Positions 27,054 to 36,662 of a stretch of DNA of 64,000 bases are shown in pieces (positions within the stretch are counted from its first letter, which is position 1; every line of letters starts with the position of its first letter). The notes beneath the pieces are model-generated. The model ran no database searches, was not told the DNA's origin, and worked only from the letters and a program-made list of their open reading frames with translations. The stretch is from the NCBI RefSeq assembly GCF_001494595.1, contig NZ_LN929908.1, positions 806,001 to 870,000 of the forward strand. The letters are read 5' to 3'. The DNA comes from Mycobacterium sp. M26 (lineage in GTDB: Bacteria > Actinomycetota > Actinomycetes > Mycobacteriales > Mycobacteriaceae). Position numbers and translations under genes: made by a program.

Positions 27054-28283
27054 TCAGTCACCCGCCGTCGCGCCGCGCATCTGCTTGTTCAGCAGGTGCG
27101 CGGCGGTGGCTGCGGCCAGGAAGACGATCAACAGCCACAGCGGCGGCCGCGCCAGCTCCCAGACGAACAGCGCCGCCCAGACCGGTGCGCCCTGGGTGAT
27201 CGCCAGCACGCCGGCTGCGCAAGCCAGTGAGACGGCGGGCAGGCTGACGTGCAGCGGTGTCCAGGTGTTGAGTGCCAGTGCCACCACCGACCCCATCGCG
27301 GCCCCGGTGGCCAGGGCGGGAGTGAGCATGCCGCCGACCGCCCCGGCCCGCAGGAACAGCGCGGTCACAAGGGGCTTGAGGAACAGCAAGGCCAGTGCCG
27401 AGGCCAGGGTCAGGCTGCTGTTCACGCTGATGGTGAGCACGCTCTTGCCGTTGCCGGGCAGCTCAGGCCACTGCCGCGAACACAAGCCGACGACCAGTCC
27501 GGCGCCGGCGATCGCCGGGATCAGCAGCCACGAATCGCCCACCTTGTGGGCGCGTGCGTAATCCATCACGCGGTTGAAGCCGCGCCCCACCGCCACCGCC
27601 ACGGGGGCCAGCAGGATCGCGAATGCGGTCAGCAGGTAGGACAGGTCAGGGTCCGGCCAGTGCAGCGGCGTCTCGAGATGGGTCACGGGTGCGGCCACCG
27701 CGGTGGCCAGTGCGGAGGTGACCAGGGCCGTCCCGATCGCGCGTAGCTGCCAGGTGCGCAACACGATCTGCAGGGCGAACAGTGCACCGCCCATCGGCAC
27801 CGAGTAGACCGCGGCCAGGCCGGCACCGGCCGCGCAGCCCAGCAGGATCTCCCGATCCCGCGGTGTCAGCGCCCATCGCGAGGTACCCAGATCGCCCAGT
27901 GCCGCGGCGAATTGGCGAGGTGCGCCCTCGCGGCCCAATGAGGCGCCGGTGCCCACCAGCAGGACTTGGAGTCCTGCGTCCAGCGACATCGCCAGCCGGG
28001 GGATCGGCTGGTGGCTGGTGATCGCCGTCGTCAGCGAGGGGATTCGGGCCCGGCGCCGCAGCAGCCACCAGCCGAACCCGGCCAGCGCGCCACCGATCAT
28101 CGGGCCGAGCACCCGTCGCACCGGACTCGCTCCCGTCACGCCGTCCAGCAGTGAGCCGAAGCTGTAGTGGTAGGTCAGGTGCTCGATCCAGTGCAGCAGC
28201 AGCGTCGTCGCCGCACCGGCCACCCCGGCCAGCAACCCGACGACCAGCACCCCACAGCCGAACTCGAGGTTGCGCCGGGTCAC
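27054..28283 (-). CDS. CLC-family chloride channel/antiporter
   Basis: A 409-residue CLC protein with about ten or more helices. The anion-selectivity motif GREGP appears as GREGAP (about residue 117) and the C-terminal GAVGGMLTPALATGAAMG corresponds to the GxFxP region, with the Phe replaced (GMLTP). The gating Glu is retained in GREGA; keeping both this Glu and a short cytoplasmic tail suggests a proton-coupled antiporter, though the second (internal) proton Glu is not obvious. No CBS domains. Probable role in chloride balance or acid response is inference. Confidence 0.88.
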   Translation of the reverse strand: MTRRNLEFGCGVLVVGLLAGVAGAATTLLLHWIEHLTYHYSFGSLLDGVTGASPVRRVLGPMIGGALAGFGWWLLRRRARIPSLTTAITSHQPIPRLAMSLDAGLQVLLVGTGASLGREGAPRQFAAALGDLGTSRWALTPRDREILLGCAAGAGLAAVYSVPMGGALFALQIVLRTWQLRAIGTALVTSALATAVAAPVTHLETPLHWPDPDLSYLLTAFAILLAPVAVAVGRGFNRVMDYARAHKVGDSWLLIPAIAGAGLVVGLCSRQWPELPGNGKSVLTISVNSSLTLASALALLFLKPLVTALFLRAGAVGGMLTPALATGAAMGSVVALALNTWTPLHVSLPAVSLACAAGVLAITQGAPVWAALFVWELARPPLWLLIVFLAAATAAHLLNKQMRGATAGD

Positions 28284-28328
28284 GGGCCGAATCTAGCCGG
28301 ATTCGGCCCGGCCCGACACTGTGGGAAT

Positions 28329-29114
28329 TCAGGCCGCGGCGGCCGCCTTCACGGCGCGCTTGCTGCCGGCGGTGCTGGCGCTCGTGACCGCCCGGGTGGT
28401 GCGCTTCTGGGCTTCCTCTTTCTTGCCCTGGGCCGCGGTCAGGATGTTCTTGCGGGCCAGCGCCACCCGCTCGCCGACCTCACTCTTGGCCGCGTCCACC
28501 GCGGTCGTGACGTCGGAGATGCCGGCTTCGACCGCGGCGCGGATCTCGGCTGCGCTGCCCCCGCCCTGGACAGTGGTCCTGACCTGGGCCAAAGCGGTGG
28601 CGGCTTGGGTGGCGACGTCCTGCCCGGCGGCGACGACGGTGGTCAGGACGCCCTGACCCTCCGCCAGCACGGTCGTGAGTACCTTGAGGTTGCGGGCGTT
28701 GATCGTTGTCTGCAGCGCGCTGATCTCATCGGCCTGGGTTTGCAGTGCGTTCTTGATCGTGGTGGCGGTGTCGGTCAGGACGGCCTTCACCTTCTCCGGG
28801 TCTGATGTCTGGATCGCCTCGCCGAGTTTGCGCGGGGTGGCCGCCAGGGCGATCGCGACGGTGACATCGGCGGTGATGCGGGGGATGGCGAGGGCGGCGG
28901 TCTCGCTCACCTTGTTCCGGACCAGCTGGCCCATGATCGGATCGACCTGATCGTTGGCTATTGCTGAGTCGATCTGCTGTAGGACCGGCGCGGCGATTTC
29001 GCGCACCAGCGACTTGGCGAAGACGCCCGGGTCCGGGGGCGGGTTGGACGCCGGGACGCCCATGACCAACGACGTGATGAGTGCGATCAACTGAGCCATC
29101 ACATTGACCTGCAT
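28329..29114 (-). CDS. Ala-rich helical protein with Lys/Arg/Ala tail
   Basis: A 261-residue protein from an ATG at 29114 (TTGAGGTGCCGC upstream). The N-terminus MQVNVMAQLIALITSLVMGV is hydrophobic and could direct export. The body (about 30-200) is nearly all amphipathic helix, rich in Ala, Thr, Val and Gln, and would form a long coiled-coil or bundle, like HBHA or phasin proteins. The end KKEEAQKRTTRAVTSASTAG and SKRAVKAAAAA is a basic Lys/Ala tail as in HBHA and HupB. No sequence identity to those is evident; the likeness is compositional. Binding to a polyanion (glycan or DNA) is a guess. Confidence 0.72.
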   Translation of the reverse strand: MQVNVMAQLIALITSLVMGVPASNPPPDPGVFAKSLVREIAAPVLQQIDSAIANDQVDPIMGQLVRNKVSETAALAIPRITADVTVAIALAATPRKLGEAIQTSDPEKVKAVLTDTATTIKNALQTQADEISALQTTINARNLKVLTTVLAEGQGVLTTVVAAGQDVATQAATALAQVRTTVQGGGSAAEIRAAVEAGISDVTTAVDAAKSEVGERVALARKNILTAAQGKKEEAQKRTTRAVTSASTAGSKRAVKAAAAA

Positions 29115-29373
29115 TGCGGCACCTCAATTCGACAGGACCTGAAGGGTGAAGCGAAATTTACGCTGATGAAGGTTTAAGTGTTTGCGTTTGGCGCAAAGTT
29201 CTCTTCAGTGAAAAGTGCAGTTCAGTACGTTTAGGAGAGTTCTCTAGCAATCGTGAATTGGTTTCGTGCCGGTCTGACATTGCTAGAAATCGCTGTCGCG
29301 GGATTTTGTCGATCAGAATGGCCACCCGCGGTGGCGACCCGACATTGCCAGAACAGCCGTCCGGTCCGCTCGG

Positions 29374-29379
29374 TAGGGT
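29374..29379 (+). promoter_or_regulatory. -10 element, leaderless promoter of mshB
   Basis: TAGGGT (TANNNT) ends six bases before the GTG at 29386. The 250 bases upstream contain no gene. Confidence 0.5.
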
Positions 29380-29385
29380 GGCGCC

Positions 29386-30246
29386 GTGACAATGCAGGAG
29401 ACGCCGCGGCTGCTGTTCGTGCATGCCCATCCCGATGACGAGACGATCAACAACGGTGTCAGCATCGCTCGGTATGCCGCCCAGGGCGCTGAGGTCACTG
29501 TGGTCACCTGCACGTTGGGTGAAGAAGGCGAGATCATCGACGATCGGTGGTTGCGTTTGGCGGTCGACGAGTCCGATCAGCTCGGCGGGTACCGGATCGG
29601 CGAACTCACGGCGGCGCTGCGCAGGCTCGGCCTGCCGGGTCCCCGCTTTCTGGGCGGGGCGGGACGGTGGCGGGATTCGGGGATGCCCGGCACCCCGCCG
29701 CGTCGGCACATCCGGTTCGTCGACGCCGACGTCGACGAGGCCGTCGCCGAACTCACCGCGATCATCGACGAGCTCCGGCCGCATGTGGTGGCGACCTATG
29801 ACCCCAACGGCGGATACGGCCACCCCGACCACATCCAGACCCACCGCATCACGACCGCGGCGGTGGCGGCCGCGACCTGGCAGGTGCCCAAGTTCTACTG
29901 GACTGTGATGAGCGCCAGCGCCTTTCGGGACGGTATTGACGCACTGGGCGATCAGGACGTGCTGGGGGACTGGATCTGGCCGCCGGCTGAACTGCAGTTC
30001 GGCTTCCCCGATGACCGCATCACCGCGGTCATCGAGGCCCCCGAGCAGGTGCCGGCCAAAGTCGCCGCCATCGCCGAGCACGCCACCCAGATGGTGGTCG
30101 GGCCGACGGACCGGGCCTTCACCCTGTCCAACAAGATGATCCTGCCGGTGCTCGCCGCCGAGCACTATGTTCTGGTAAGCGGCGAGCCCGGACCCACCGA
30201 CGACCGGGGGTGGGAGACCGACCTGCTGGCCGGACTGACCGGTTAG
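29386..30246 (+). CDS. mshB: GlcNAc-Ins deacetylase (mycothiol biosynthesis)
   Basis: MshB removes the acetyl group from GlcNAc-inositol, the second enzymatic step to mycothiol. The 286-residue protein has the zinc-binding motif HAHPDDE (residues 14-20) and the third zinc ligand and substrate loop in [11 protein letters not shown]. Length and sequence are those of mycobacterial MshB rather than the mycothiol conjugate amidase Mca. GTG at 29386 or ATG at 29392 are possible starts; the leaderless -10 favours the GTG. Its stop overlaps the convergent exported-protein gene by four bases. Corresponds to Rv1170. Confidence 0.94.
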   Translation: MTMQETPRLLFVHAHPDDETINNGVSIARYAAQGAEVTVVTCTLGEEGEIIDDRWLRLAVDESDQLGGYRIGELTAALRRLGLPGPRFLGGAGRWRDSGMPGTPPRRHIRFVDADVDEAVAELTAIIDELRPHVVATYDPNGGYGHPDHIQTHRITTAAVAAATWQVPKFYWTVMSASAFRDGIDALGDQDVLGDWIWPPAELQFGFPDDRITAVIEAPEQVPAKVAAIAEHATQMVVGPTDRAFTLSNKMILPVLAAEHYVLVSGEPGPTDDRGWETDLLAGLTG

Positions 30247-31544
30247 CCGGCGTCCGCCGATGCGCTCCGCGCATTCTTGCCGGTGGACTTGCCTGCCGAC
30301 GGCTTGTCGGCCGCGGGTGCGTCCGCCGTACGGTCCCGTGCGCTGCCGCGACCGGAGGATGCCGTGCCGGAGTCGGCGGTGCCCGCGGCCGGCGATTGGC
30401 TTGCCGGCGTTGCAGAATCCCGCTGATCCTCGGTCGCCACGCTCAGCAGCACGGTCCGCGTAGCACTCGGGACCTGTCCGGCGCCTGGCTTCGCAACCTG
30501 CTGTGGCGCAACGGAACTGGCCGGATCGGCCACCGCTGCGACGACGTTGGTGATGGCCAGCCCGGCCTGGCGCCACGTTTCGCGCGCGTTCATCGCGACG
30601 CCCGTTGTACCGCCGATCGGTGCCGGCACCGCATCCCGGATGGCGAAGATCGCCGGGTCGGCCACCCAGAGTGGGGCATCGACGATGTTCTTCAGCACCG
30701 CCAACGCGCCGGCCTGATCACCCTCGATGACTTTCGAGATGAGCGTGCCGATCACGGCAGGCGCGCCGACGAGGGTCTGCAGTCCGCGCACCGTCGACGC
30801 GACGAGTCCGGCAGCGAGGTACAGCGGAGCCTGGCCGAGCCCGGACACCGTCTTCGGGTTGTTGTAGGCGGCGGCACCGGACAGCGATACCGCGGTGTTC
30901 ACCGCGTCGACGAAATCGGCGAGCGAGGTAATGGGCGGCGCTGCATCGGCGTCTGCCACGGCCGGTGCGAACGGGTTCGGCCAGCCGAGTGCGGTCAGCA
31001 GCGTGCTCTCGAGCGAGATACCGCCCTGGCGCCAGGCTTCCCGGAGGTTCATGACAAGGCCTGCGGACCCACCGATCGGTGCGGGCAGGGCGTCGCGCAT
31101 GGCAAAGAGCGCCGGGTCGTTGGCCCACAGCGCGGCGTCGATGATGTTGATCAAGGTTGCTGAGGCGGTTGCGTGGTCCCCGCTGAGTGCGGAGGTGAGG
31201 AGCGAACCGAATGCCGCCGGGGTCTGGGCGATTGCCTGCAGGGTCCGCACAGCGGCTGCGGGGAAGCCGGCCGCCAGGTCGGTGAGGGCATCGACCGGGT
31301 CGGTGGCGGGAGATGGATTGTTGACTCGGGCACCGCCGCCGGTCTCGAGCGCGTAGGTGAACGCCTCGACGTAGCCGTCGAGGAGTTGGCTCGGCGTCGG
31401 GACACTGAGCGCCGCCAGGTTCACCGCTGCGGTGTCGGGCTGTCCCTGCCCGCCGACCGGTGTGACGGGTGTCAGTGCAATGGCGGTAGCGCCGGCGAGT
31501 GCGATCCCGCCCTTGACGATCGATGTGCTGCCTGAAAATGCCAT
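30243..31544 (-). CDS. Exported protein with internally duplicated domain
   Basis: A 433-residue protein starting [26 protein letters not shown], a signal segment shared with the 19384-20370 protein. Two copies of a domain of about 120-130 residues follow (roughly 48-180 and 205-330). Each copy has the same order: a YNNP/VNNP segment, a LAAGxxAxxVRxLQ helix, an SxxxxGDxAxAxAxLxNIxDAxLWxxDPAxFAxRDAxPAPIGG block and a final MNxRExWRQxG. The remainder is a disordered Ser/Ala/Asp/Thr tail ending [16 protein letters not shown]. The duplicated domain is not recognised as a known family. Situated between mshB and the Rv1171-like gene. Confidence 0.8.
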   Translation of the reverse strand: MAFSGSTSIVKGGIALAGATAIALTPVTPVGGQGQPDTAAVNLAALSVPTPSQLLDGYVEAFTYALETGGGARVNNPSPATDPVDALTDLAAGFPAAAVRTLQAIAQTPAAFGSLLTSALSGDHATASATLINIIDAALWANDPALFAMRDALPAPIGGSAGLVMNLREAWRQGGISLESTLLTALGWPNPFAPAVADADAAPPITSLADFVDAVNTAVSLSGAAAYNNPKTVSGLGQAPLYLAAGLVASTVRGLQTLVGAPAVIGTLISKVIEGDQAGALAVLKNIVDAPLWVADPAIFAIRDAVPAPIGGTTGVAMNARETWRQAGLAITNVVAAVADPASSVAPQQVAKPGAGQVPSATRTVLLSVATEDQRDSATPASQSPAAGTADSGTASSGRGSARDRTADAPAADKPSAGKSTGKNARSASADAG

Positions 31545-31899
31545 GGATGTCCCCTCCAGAGTGATGCGGTGGCGTGCCGGAGAACGCGAAGGGATGACAA
31601 AGCCCCCCCGGTGCTGTCCTCAGGTTGTTCACAGATTGACGGTTTCAGTGAACGCAGATTTGTTGACGTAAGCAACAAATTTGTCCACTTTGGGCAAAAA
31701 GCACAGCGCAACTAAGTAGGACAAACATGCAGGAAAATGACCGATGGCAATAATTGACTGCAACGTCAACCCCGCGATGCCGCAGGCAGGATTGTGTTAC
31801 AAACAGCAAACAATCAGCAACGAGCAACGGTGATCCGGGTCTCGGCGCGGTGGGTACCCGCGACAGCGCCGAAGCGAGGAAGGGGCGACACTCCTACCC
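31545..31899 (+). other. 355-base divergent intergenic region
   Basis: This gap separates the leftward exported-protein gene from the rightward Rv1171-like gene. It is AT-richer around 31640-31830 and contains one clear inverted repeat (31658-31680, separate entry). No small ORF with a credible ribosome binding site was found. It most likely holds the two promoters. Confidence 0.5.
31658..31680. promoter_or_regulatory. 8-bp inverted repeat, possible operator
   Basis: ATTTGTTG and CAACAAAT flank the 7-base spacer ACGTAAG. The symmetry and AT-rich arms suggest a dimeric regulator site or a weak hairpin about 115 bases upstream of the exported-protein start. Confidence 0.3.
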
Positions 31900-32271
31900 G
31901 TGGAGGATCCCGCCATTCGCACGGTCGTGTTGGCTCTGCTGGCCGTTGACGGCGTCATCTCGGCGGTGGTCGGTGCCCTGCTGCTACCGCTCTACCTGGG
32001 GCCGGTGCCCTTCCCGATCAGCGCGCTGATCAGCGGTCTGGTCAACGCCATGTTGGTCTGGGCGGCGATGTACTGGACCGACTCCACCCGCCTCGCGGCG
32101 CTACCGCTACTCACCTGGCTGTTCACGGTCGCTGCCCTGACCCTCGGCGGGCCAGGCGGTGACATCGTGTTCGGCGGCCCGGGTGTGATGGCCTACAGCG
32201 TGCTGCTGTTCCTGGTGCTGGGGGCGGGGCCGCCCGGCTGGCTGCTGTGGCGGCGTAACCGCGCCGAGTAG
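31900..32271 (+). CDS. Four-helix membrane protein (Rv1171-like)
   Basis: A 123-residue protein consisting of four hydrophobic helices and a short Arg-rich C-terminus (LLWRRNRAE). The GTG at 31900 begins MEDPAIRTVVLALLAVDG. The order mshB, this gene, fbiC matches Rv1170-Rv1171-Rv1173, so it is taken as the Rv1171 counterpart. No functional family is recognised. Its stop is two bases from the convergent stop at 32274. Confidence 0.78.
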   Translation: MEDPAIRTVVLALLAVDGVISAVVGALLLPLYLGPVPFPISALISGLVNAMLVWAAMYWTDSTRLAALPLLTWLFTVAALTLGGPGGDIVFGGPGVMAYSVLLFLVLGAGPPGWLLWRRNRAE

Positions 32272-32273
32272 CG

Positions 32274-33221
32274 CTAGTCGCCCGACTTCGCCTTGTGGGC
32301 GCGGGCCGACCCGCCCGTGGACCCCGACTTCTTGGCCGAACCGCCGGACTTCGTGCCGCCGTTGTCCGAGGAGTTGTCACCGGTCTTCGGGGTGTCCGGG
32401 GTGGCGTCCGGGGTGTCGACGGCCGTGGTGGTGCTGTCGACAACCTGGGCGGACAGCGCCGCCACCGACGGGGTGTCCTTGACGGCCTTCGTGCGTGCGG
32501 AGTGGCCGGTGGCCTTGGGCGTCTCGGCGGGAGCGGCGTCCTCGGCCGGGGCGTCGGCCGATCCGTCACCGGCGACCGCGGCGGCCAGCGGGGCGGCGGC
32601 CACGGCGGCACCCGGCAGCGGCGGGAAGGGCAGCGGCGGCAGCGGCGGCAGGATCCAGCCGATGAAGTAGTCGATCTCGGCCAGCACGGTGTTGACCACC
32701 GCGGCGACTGTGGACTGCACGACGATGTTGATCCCGGTACCCCAGACCGCGAGGTTCAGCGGGTCGTTGAGGACCGGGACGATCAGCCCGTAGACCAGGG
32801 CGTTGCCGATCGGCACACCGAGGTTGTTCCACAGCAACGGGAACTGATCGCCGATCAGGCTCAGCGGCCACACCCAGCCCAGCGCGTACTGCGCCAGGTC
32901 GGCGGCGTAGCCGACCCAGTAGTTGATGAAGTTCCACGACGAGATGACCCAGTCACCGGCGGTGCTGTTGGCCGTGACCGATGCCTGCGGCGTGGCGGCG
33001 GCCGACGCCGCGGCGGCAGGTTTGGGAGCCTCGCTGACCAGGCCCAACGCCGCAGCAGCGGTGGTGACGGGCTGCACCAGCGGCTGCACTGCGGCGCTCA
33101 GGCGCAGGGAGGTGGCGGACACCGTCTCCGGCGCGACGACCTGCATGGGTGCGATGGTCAGGGCGCTTGCGACGACGGTCGCCATACCGGCGGTCAGATA
33201 GGAACGAACGGACACGGTCAT
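32274..33221 (-). CDS. Exported Ala-rich protein with basic C-terminal tail (PE12 position)
   Basis: A 315-residue protein from the ATG at 33221 (GGGAG nine bases upstream). The N-terminal segment [31 protein letters not shown] is a signal peptide followed by a Thr/Leu/Ala stretch ([17 protein letters not shown]). The middle has hydrophobic helices with a Trp-rich part ([30 protein letters not shown]) and a Pro-rich segment ([13 protein letters not shown]). The last 100 residues are low-complexity Asp/Thr/Ser/Pro and end [16 protein letters not shown], matching the tail of the 19384-20370 protein. It occupies the interval where M. tuberculosis has PE12. Function unknown; envelope localisation inferred. 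Confidence 0.78.
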   Translation of the reverse strand: MTVSVRSYLTAGMATVVASALTIAPMQVVAPETVSATSLRLSAAVQPLVQPVTTAAAALGLVSEAPKPAAAASAAATPQASVTANSTAGDWVISSWNFINYWVGYAADLAQYALGWVWPLSLIGDQFPLLWNNLGVPIGNALVYGLIVPVLNDPLNLAVWGTGINIVVQSTVAAVVNTVLAEIDYFIGWILPPLPPLPFPPLPGAAVAAAPLAAAVAGDGSADAPAEDAAPAETPKATGHSARTKAVKDTPSVAALSAQVVDSTTTAVDTPDATPDTPKTGDNSSDNGGTKSGGSAKKSGSTGGSARAHKAKSGD

Positions 33222-33421
33222 GGTGCAAACTCCCAGAATCTGTACAGCGAACACCCTTAACTTACGTTCTCGTCAGCCTGGTGTTACACATTCCGCCGCG
33301 AGTCTCGGTTGGCGGATCAGCGGCGCAGACGCGCGTATTACTGTGTGGACCATGTCAGCTGCTCGAATTTCAGATTGTGAGACGTGCGGATGATTTCCCT
33401 GCTGTCGATGGTTACCGGGGA

Positions 33422-36001
33422 GTGGCCCTGAACCCGCAGCACCCCAGTCCGCTGCCCAGCCCCGTGGTTCCGCCGCGGACTGACACCCCTGCACCTGCCG
33501 CGATGAGACGCGTGCTCCGGCGTGCCCGCGACGGGGTGGCTCTCAACGTTGACGAGGCCGCGATCGCGATGACCGCACGCGGCGACGACCTGGCCGAGTT
33601 GTGCGCCAGTGCCGCCCGGGTCCGCGACGCCGGTCTGGAGACGGCAGGCAGGCGCGGCCCAGGCGGCCGGCTGCCGGTGACCTACTCGCGCAAGGTCTTC
33701 ATTCCGGTCACCCATCTGTGCCGGGACACCTGCCACTACTGCACGTTTGTGACGGTGCCGGGCAAGCTGCGTGCCGAAGGTCGCGGCATGTACCTCGAGC
33801 CCGACGAGATCCTGGAGATCGCCCGCAACGGGGCCGAATTGGGTTGCAAGGAGGCCTTGTTCACCCTCGGTGACCGGCCGGAAGCCCGGTGGCCGGAGGC
33901 GCGCCAGTGGCTCGACGAACGTGGCTACGACTCCACCCTGGACTATGTGCGGGCGATGGCGATCCGGGTGCTCGAGGAGACCGGACTGCTGCCGCACCTG
34001 AACCCCGGCGTGATGAGCTGGGCGGAACTGTCGCGGCTCAAGCCTGTCGCGCCGTCGATGGGCATGATGCTGGAGACCACGTCGCGGCGGCTCTTCGAGA
34101 CCAAGGGCCTGGCGCACTACGGCAGCCCCGACAAGGACCCGGAGGTCCGGCTGCGCACGCTGACCGACGCGGGCCGGCTGTCCATCCCGTTCACCACGGG
34201 TCTGCTGGTCGGGATCGGTGAGAACCTGACTGAACGCGCCGAGACGCTGCATGCGATCCGGCGGCTGCACAAGGAGTTCGGGCACATCCAGGAAGTGATC
34301 GTGCAGAACTTCCGGGCCAAGGACCACACCGCGATGGCCGCCGCCCCGGACGCCGAATTCGACGACTTCGTCGCGACCGTCGCCGTGAGCCGCCTGGTGC
34401 TCGGTCCCGGGATGCGCATCCAGGCCCCGCCGAACCTGGTGTCGCGCGCCGAATGCCTGGCGCTGCTCGGCGCCGGTGTCGACGACTGGGGCGGTGTCTC
34501 ACCGCTGACACCCGACCATGTCAATCCGGAGCGGCCCTGGCCCGCGCTGGACGAACTGGCCGAGGTGACCGCCGAGGGCGGGTTCGACCTGGTGCAGCGG
34601 CTCACCGCACAGCCGCGGTACGTCCAGGGCGGGGCGGCGTGGATCGACCCGCGGGTGGCCGGCCACGTCGCGGCCCTGGCCGATCCGCAGACCGGCTTCG
34701 CGCTCGACGTGAACCCGACCGGGCGGCCGTGGCAGGAGCCCGATGAGACCACCGAGTCGCTGGGGCGCACCGACCTGCACACCGCCATCGACGCTGAGGG
34801 CCGGCTCACCGAGACCCGCAGCGATCTGGGCAGCGCGTTCGGTGACTGGGAATCCATCCGCACCCAGGTGGGGGAGTTGGCCGCCCGCGCGCCGGAGCGG
34901 ATCGACACCGATGTGGCCGCCGCACTACGGGCAGCCGAACGCAACCCGGGCGGGTGCAGTGACGACGAGTACCTGGCCCTGGCAACCGCCGAGGGCCCGG
35001 CGTTGGATGCGGTTGCCGCCCTTGCTGATTCGTTGCGCCGCGATACCGTCGGCGAGGACGTCACCTTCGTGGTGAACCGCAATATCAACTTCACCAACAT
35101 CTGCTACACCGGCTGCCGGTTCTGCGCGTTCGCCCAGCGCAAGGGTGACGCCGACGCCTTCTCGCTGTCCACCAGCGAGGTGGCCGACCGGGCGTGGGAA
35201 GCCCACGTCGCCGGGGCCACCGAGGTGTGCATGCAGGGCGGTATCGATCCCGAGCTGCCGGTGACGGGGTACGCCGACCTGGTGCGCGCGGTCAAGGCCC
35301 GCGTGCCCTCGATGCACGTGCACGCGTTCTCGCCGATGGAGATCGCCAACGGAGTCACCAAGAGCGGCTTGAGTATTCGCGAGTGGCTGACCGGGCTGCG
35401 CGAAGCCGGCCTGGACACCATCCCCGGCACCGCCGCGGAGATCCTCGACGACGAGGTGCGCTGGGTGCTGACCAAGGGCAAGCTGCCCACCTCGCTGTGG
35501 GTCGAGATCGTCACCACCGCCCACGAGGTGGGTCTGCGGTCAAGCTCGACGATGATGTACGGCCACGTCGACACCCCGCGGCACTGGGTCGGTCACCTCA
35601 ACGTGCTGCGCGGTATCCAGGACCGCACCGGCGGTTTCACCGAGTTCGTGCCGCTGCCCTTCGTGCACCAGTCCTCGCCGCTGTATCTGGCCGGGGCGTC
35701 CCGGCCCGGGCCCACCCACCGCGACAACCGCGCCGTGCATGCCCTGGCCCGAATCATGCTGCACGGCAGGATCTCTCAGATTCAGACCAGCTGGGTCAAG
35801 CTCGGCGTGGAGCGCACCCAGGTGATGCTCAACGGCGGCGCCAACGATCTGGGCGGCACCCTGATGGAGGAGACCATCTCCCGGATGGCCGGCTCCGAGC
35901 ACGGCTCGGCCAAGACGGTGGCCGAGTTGGTCGCGATCGCCGAGGGTATCGGCCGGCCGGCGCGGCAGCGCACCACGACCTACGCCACGCGTGCTGCCTG
36001 A
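33422..36001 (+). CDS. fbiC: FO synthase (CofG/CofH fusion), coenzyme F420 biosynthesis
   Basis: FbiC makes 7,8-didemethyl-8-hydroxy-5-deazariboflavin (FO), the chromophore of F420, from tyrosine and a pyrimidine intermediate. The 859-residue protein contains two radical-SAM modules. The N-terminal CofG-like one has CRDTCHYC (about residues 100-107), the C-terminal CofH-like one has CYTGCRFC (about 561-568); both are complete CX3CX2C clusters. The GTG at 33422 gives a length close to the M. tuberculosis enzyme (856) and the same N-terminal PLPSPVVPP motif; longer upstream frames lie in a non-conserved region. Corresponds to Rv1173. Confidence 0.96.
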   Translation: MALNPQHPSPLPSPVVPPRTDTPAPAAMRRVLRRARDGVALNVDEAAIAMTARGDDLAELCASAARVRDAGLETAGRRGPGGRLPVTYSRKVFIPVTHLCRDTCHYCTFVTVPGKLRAEGRGMYLEPDEILEIARNGAELGCKEALFTLGDRPEARWPEARQWLDERGYDSTLDYVRAMAIRVLEETGLLPHLNPGVMSWAELSRLKPVAPSMGMMLETTSRRLFETKGLAHYGSPDKDPEVRLRTLTDAGRLSIPFTTGLLVGIGENLTERAETLHAIRRLHKEFGHIQEVIVQNFRAKDHTAMAAAPDAEFDDFVATVAVSRLVLGPGMRIQAPPNLVSRAECLALLGAGVDDWGGVSPLTPDHVNPERPWPALDELAEVTAEGGFDLVQRLTAQPRYVQGGAAWIDPRVAGHVAALADPQTGFALDVNPTGRPWQEPDETTESLGRTDLHTAIDAEGRLTETRSDLGSAFGDWESIRTQVGELAARAPERIDTDVAAALRAAERNPGGCSDDEYLALATAEGPALDAVAALADSLRRDTVGEDVTFVVNRNINFTNICYTGCRFCAFAQRKGDADAFSLSTSEVADRAWEAHVAGATEVCMQGGIDPELPVTGYADLVRAVKARVPSMHVHAFSPMEIANGVTKSGLSIREWLTGLREAGLDTIPGTAAEILDDEVRWVLTKGKLPTSLWVEIVTTAHEVGLRSSSTMMYGHVDTPRHWVGHLNVLRGIQDRTGGFTEFVPLPFVHQSSPLYLAGASRPGPTHRDNRAVHALARIMLHGRISQIQTSWVKLGVERTQVMLNGGANDLGGTLMEETISRMAGSEHGSAKTVAELVAIAEGIGRPARQRTTTYATRAA

Positions 36002-36662
36002 GGGAACTCATCGGCTGCCGCTCACTGCGGGGGTGGCGTTCGCCGTCCTGTCGGTCGCGGCTCTGCTGGTCGCCCCGCCCTGGCCGGGGGTCGACCGGCC
36101 CGGCAGCGCGGTCGTGGAGCATGTCACGCGTCATGCCTCGGCGATCCGGTTGCAGGCGTTGCTGATTGCGCTGAGCCTACTGGCCGTGGTGGTCGTGGTC
36201 GGCTTCGCCCGGCAGCGCCTGGACGGCCCGGCCGCGCCCATCTTCACGATCGGCGCTGCGGTGTTCGTCGCCCAAATCGGTATCGAGGTGTGGTTCACCG
36301 CCGGCCTCACACTGCACGCTGCCGGGCTGGAACCGGCCACCGCCCGCACGCTGGCCGACATCGCGGCCATGTGGGGCCCGCTGCTGACCGTCGCCGACCT
36401 GATGCTGGCCGGGCCGATCGTCTGGGCGGCGCGCCAAGGCCGGTTTCCGCAGTGGCTGGCCGTCGTCGCCGCGGTGTTCGCCGTCGAGCAGTTCGTCGAA
36501 CTGGTCACGATCATCGGGCCCGCAGGCAGTTTCATCGCCCCGGGCGGGCCGATGAACGTCGTCCTGGGTGGTGCGCTGCTGGTGGTCTTCGTCGTCGCAC
36601 TCGCTGCCGCCGTGGCCTTGCCCGCGCCTACAGCGCCGCCGCCACCTCGGTCCCCTGCTTGA
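35991..36662 (+). CDS. Multi-helix membrane protein, unknown
   Basis: A 223-residue protein with six hydrophobic helices, starting from a GTG at 35991 that overlaps the fbiC 3' end by 11 bases, so translational coupling to fbiC is likely. Features are a conserved-looking helix with [36 protein letters not shown] and a Pro-rich C-terminus. It looks like the DUF4386 type of bacterial membrane protein but the assignment is not firm. Its 3' end overlaps convergent fadH by 35 bases. Confidence 0.7.
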   Translation: MLPEGTHRLPLTAGVAFAVLSVAALLVAPPWPGVDRPGSAVVEHVTRHASAIRLQALLIALSLLAVVVVVGFARQRLDGPAAPIFTIGAAVFVAQIGIEVWFTAGLTLHAAGLEPATARTLADIAAMWGPLLTVADLMLAGPIVWAARQGRFPQWLAVVAAVFAVEQFVELVTIIGPAGSFIAPGGPMNVVLGGALLVVFVVALAAAVALPAPTAPPPPRSPA

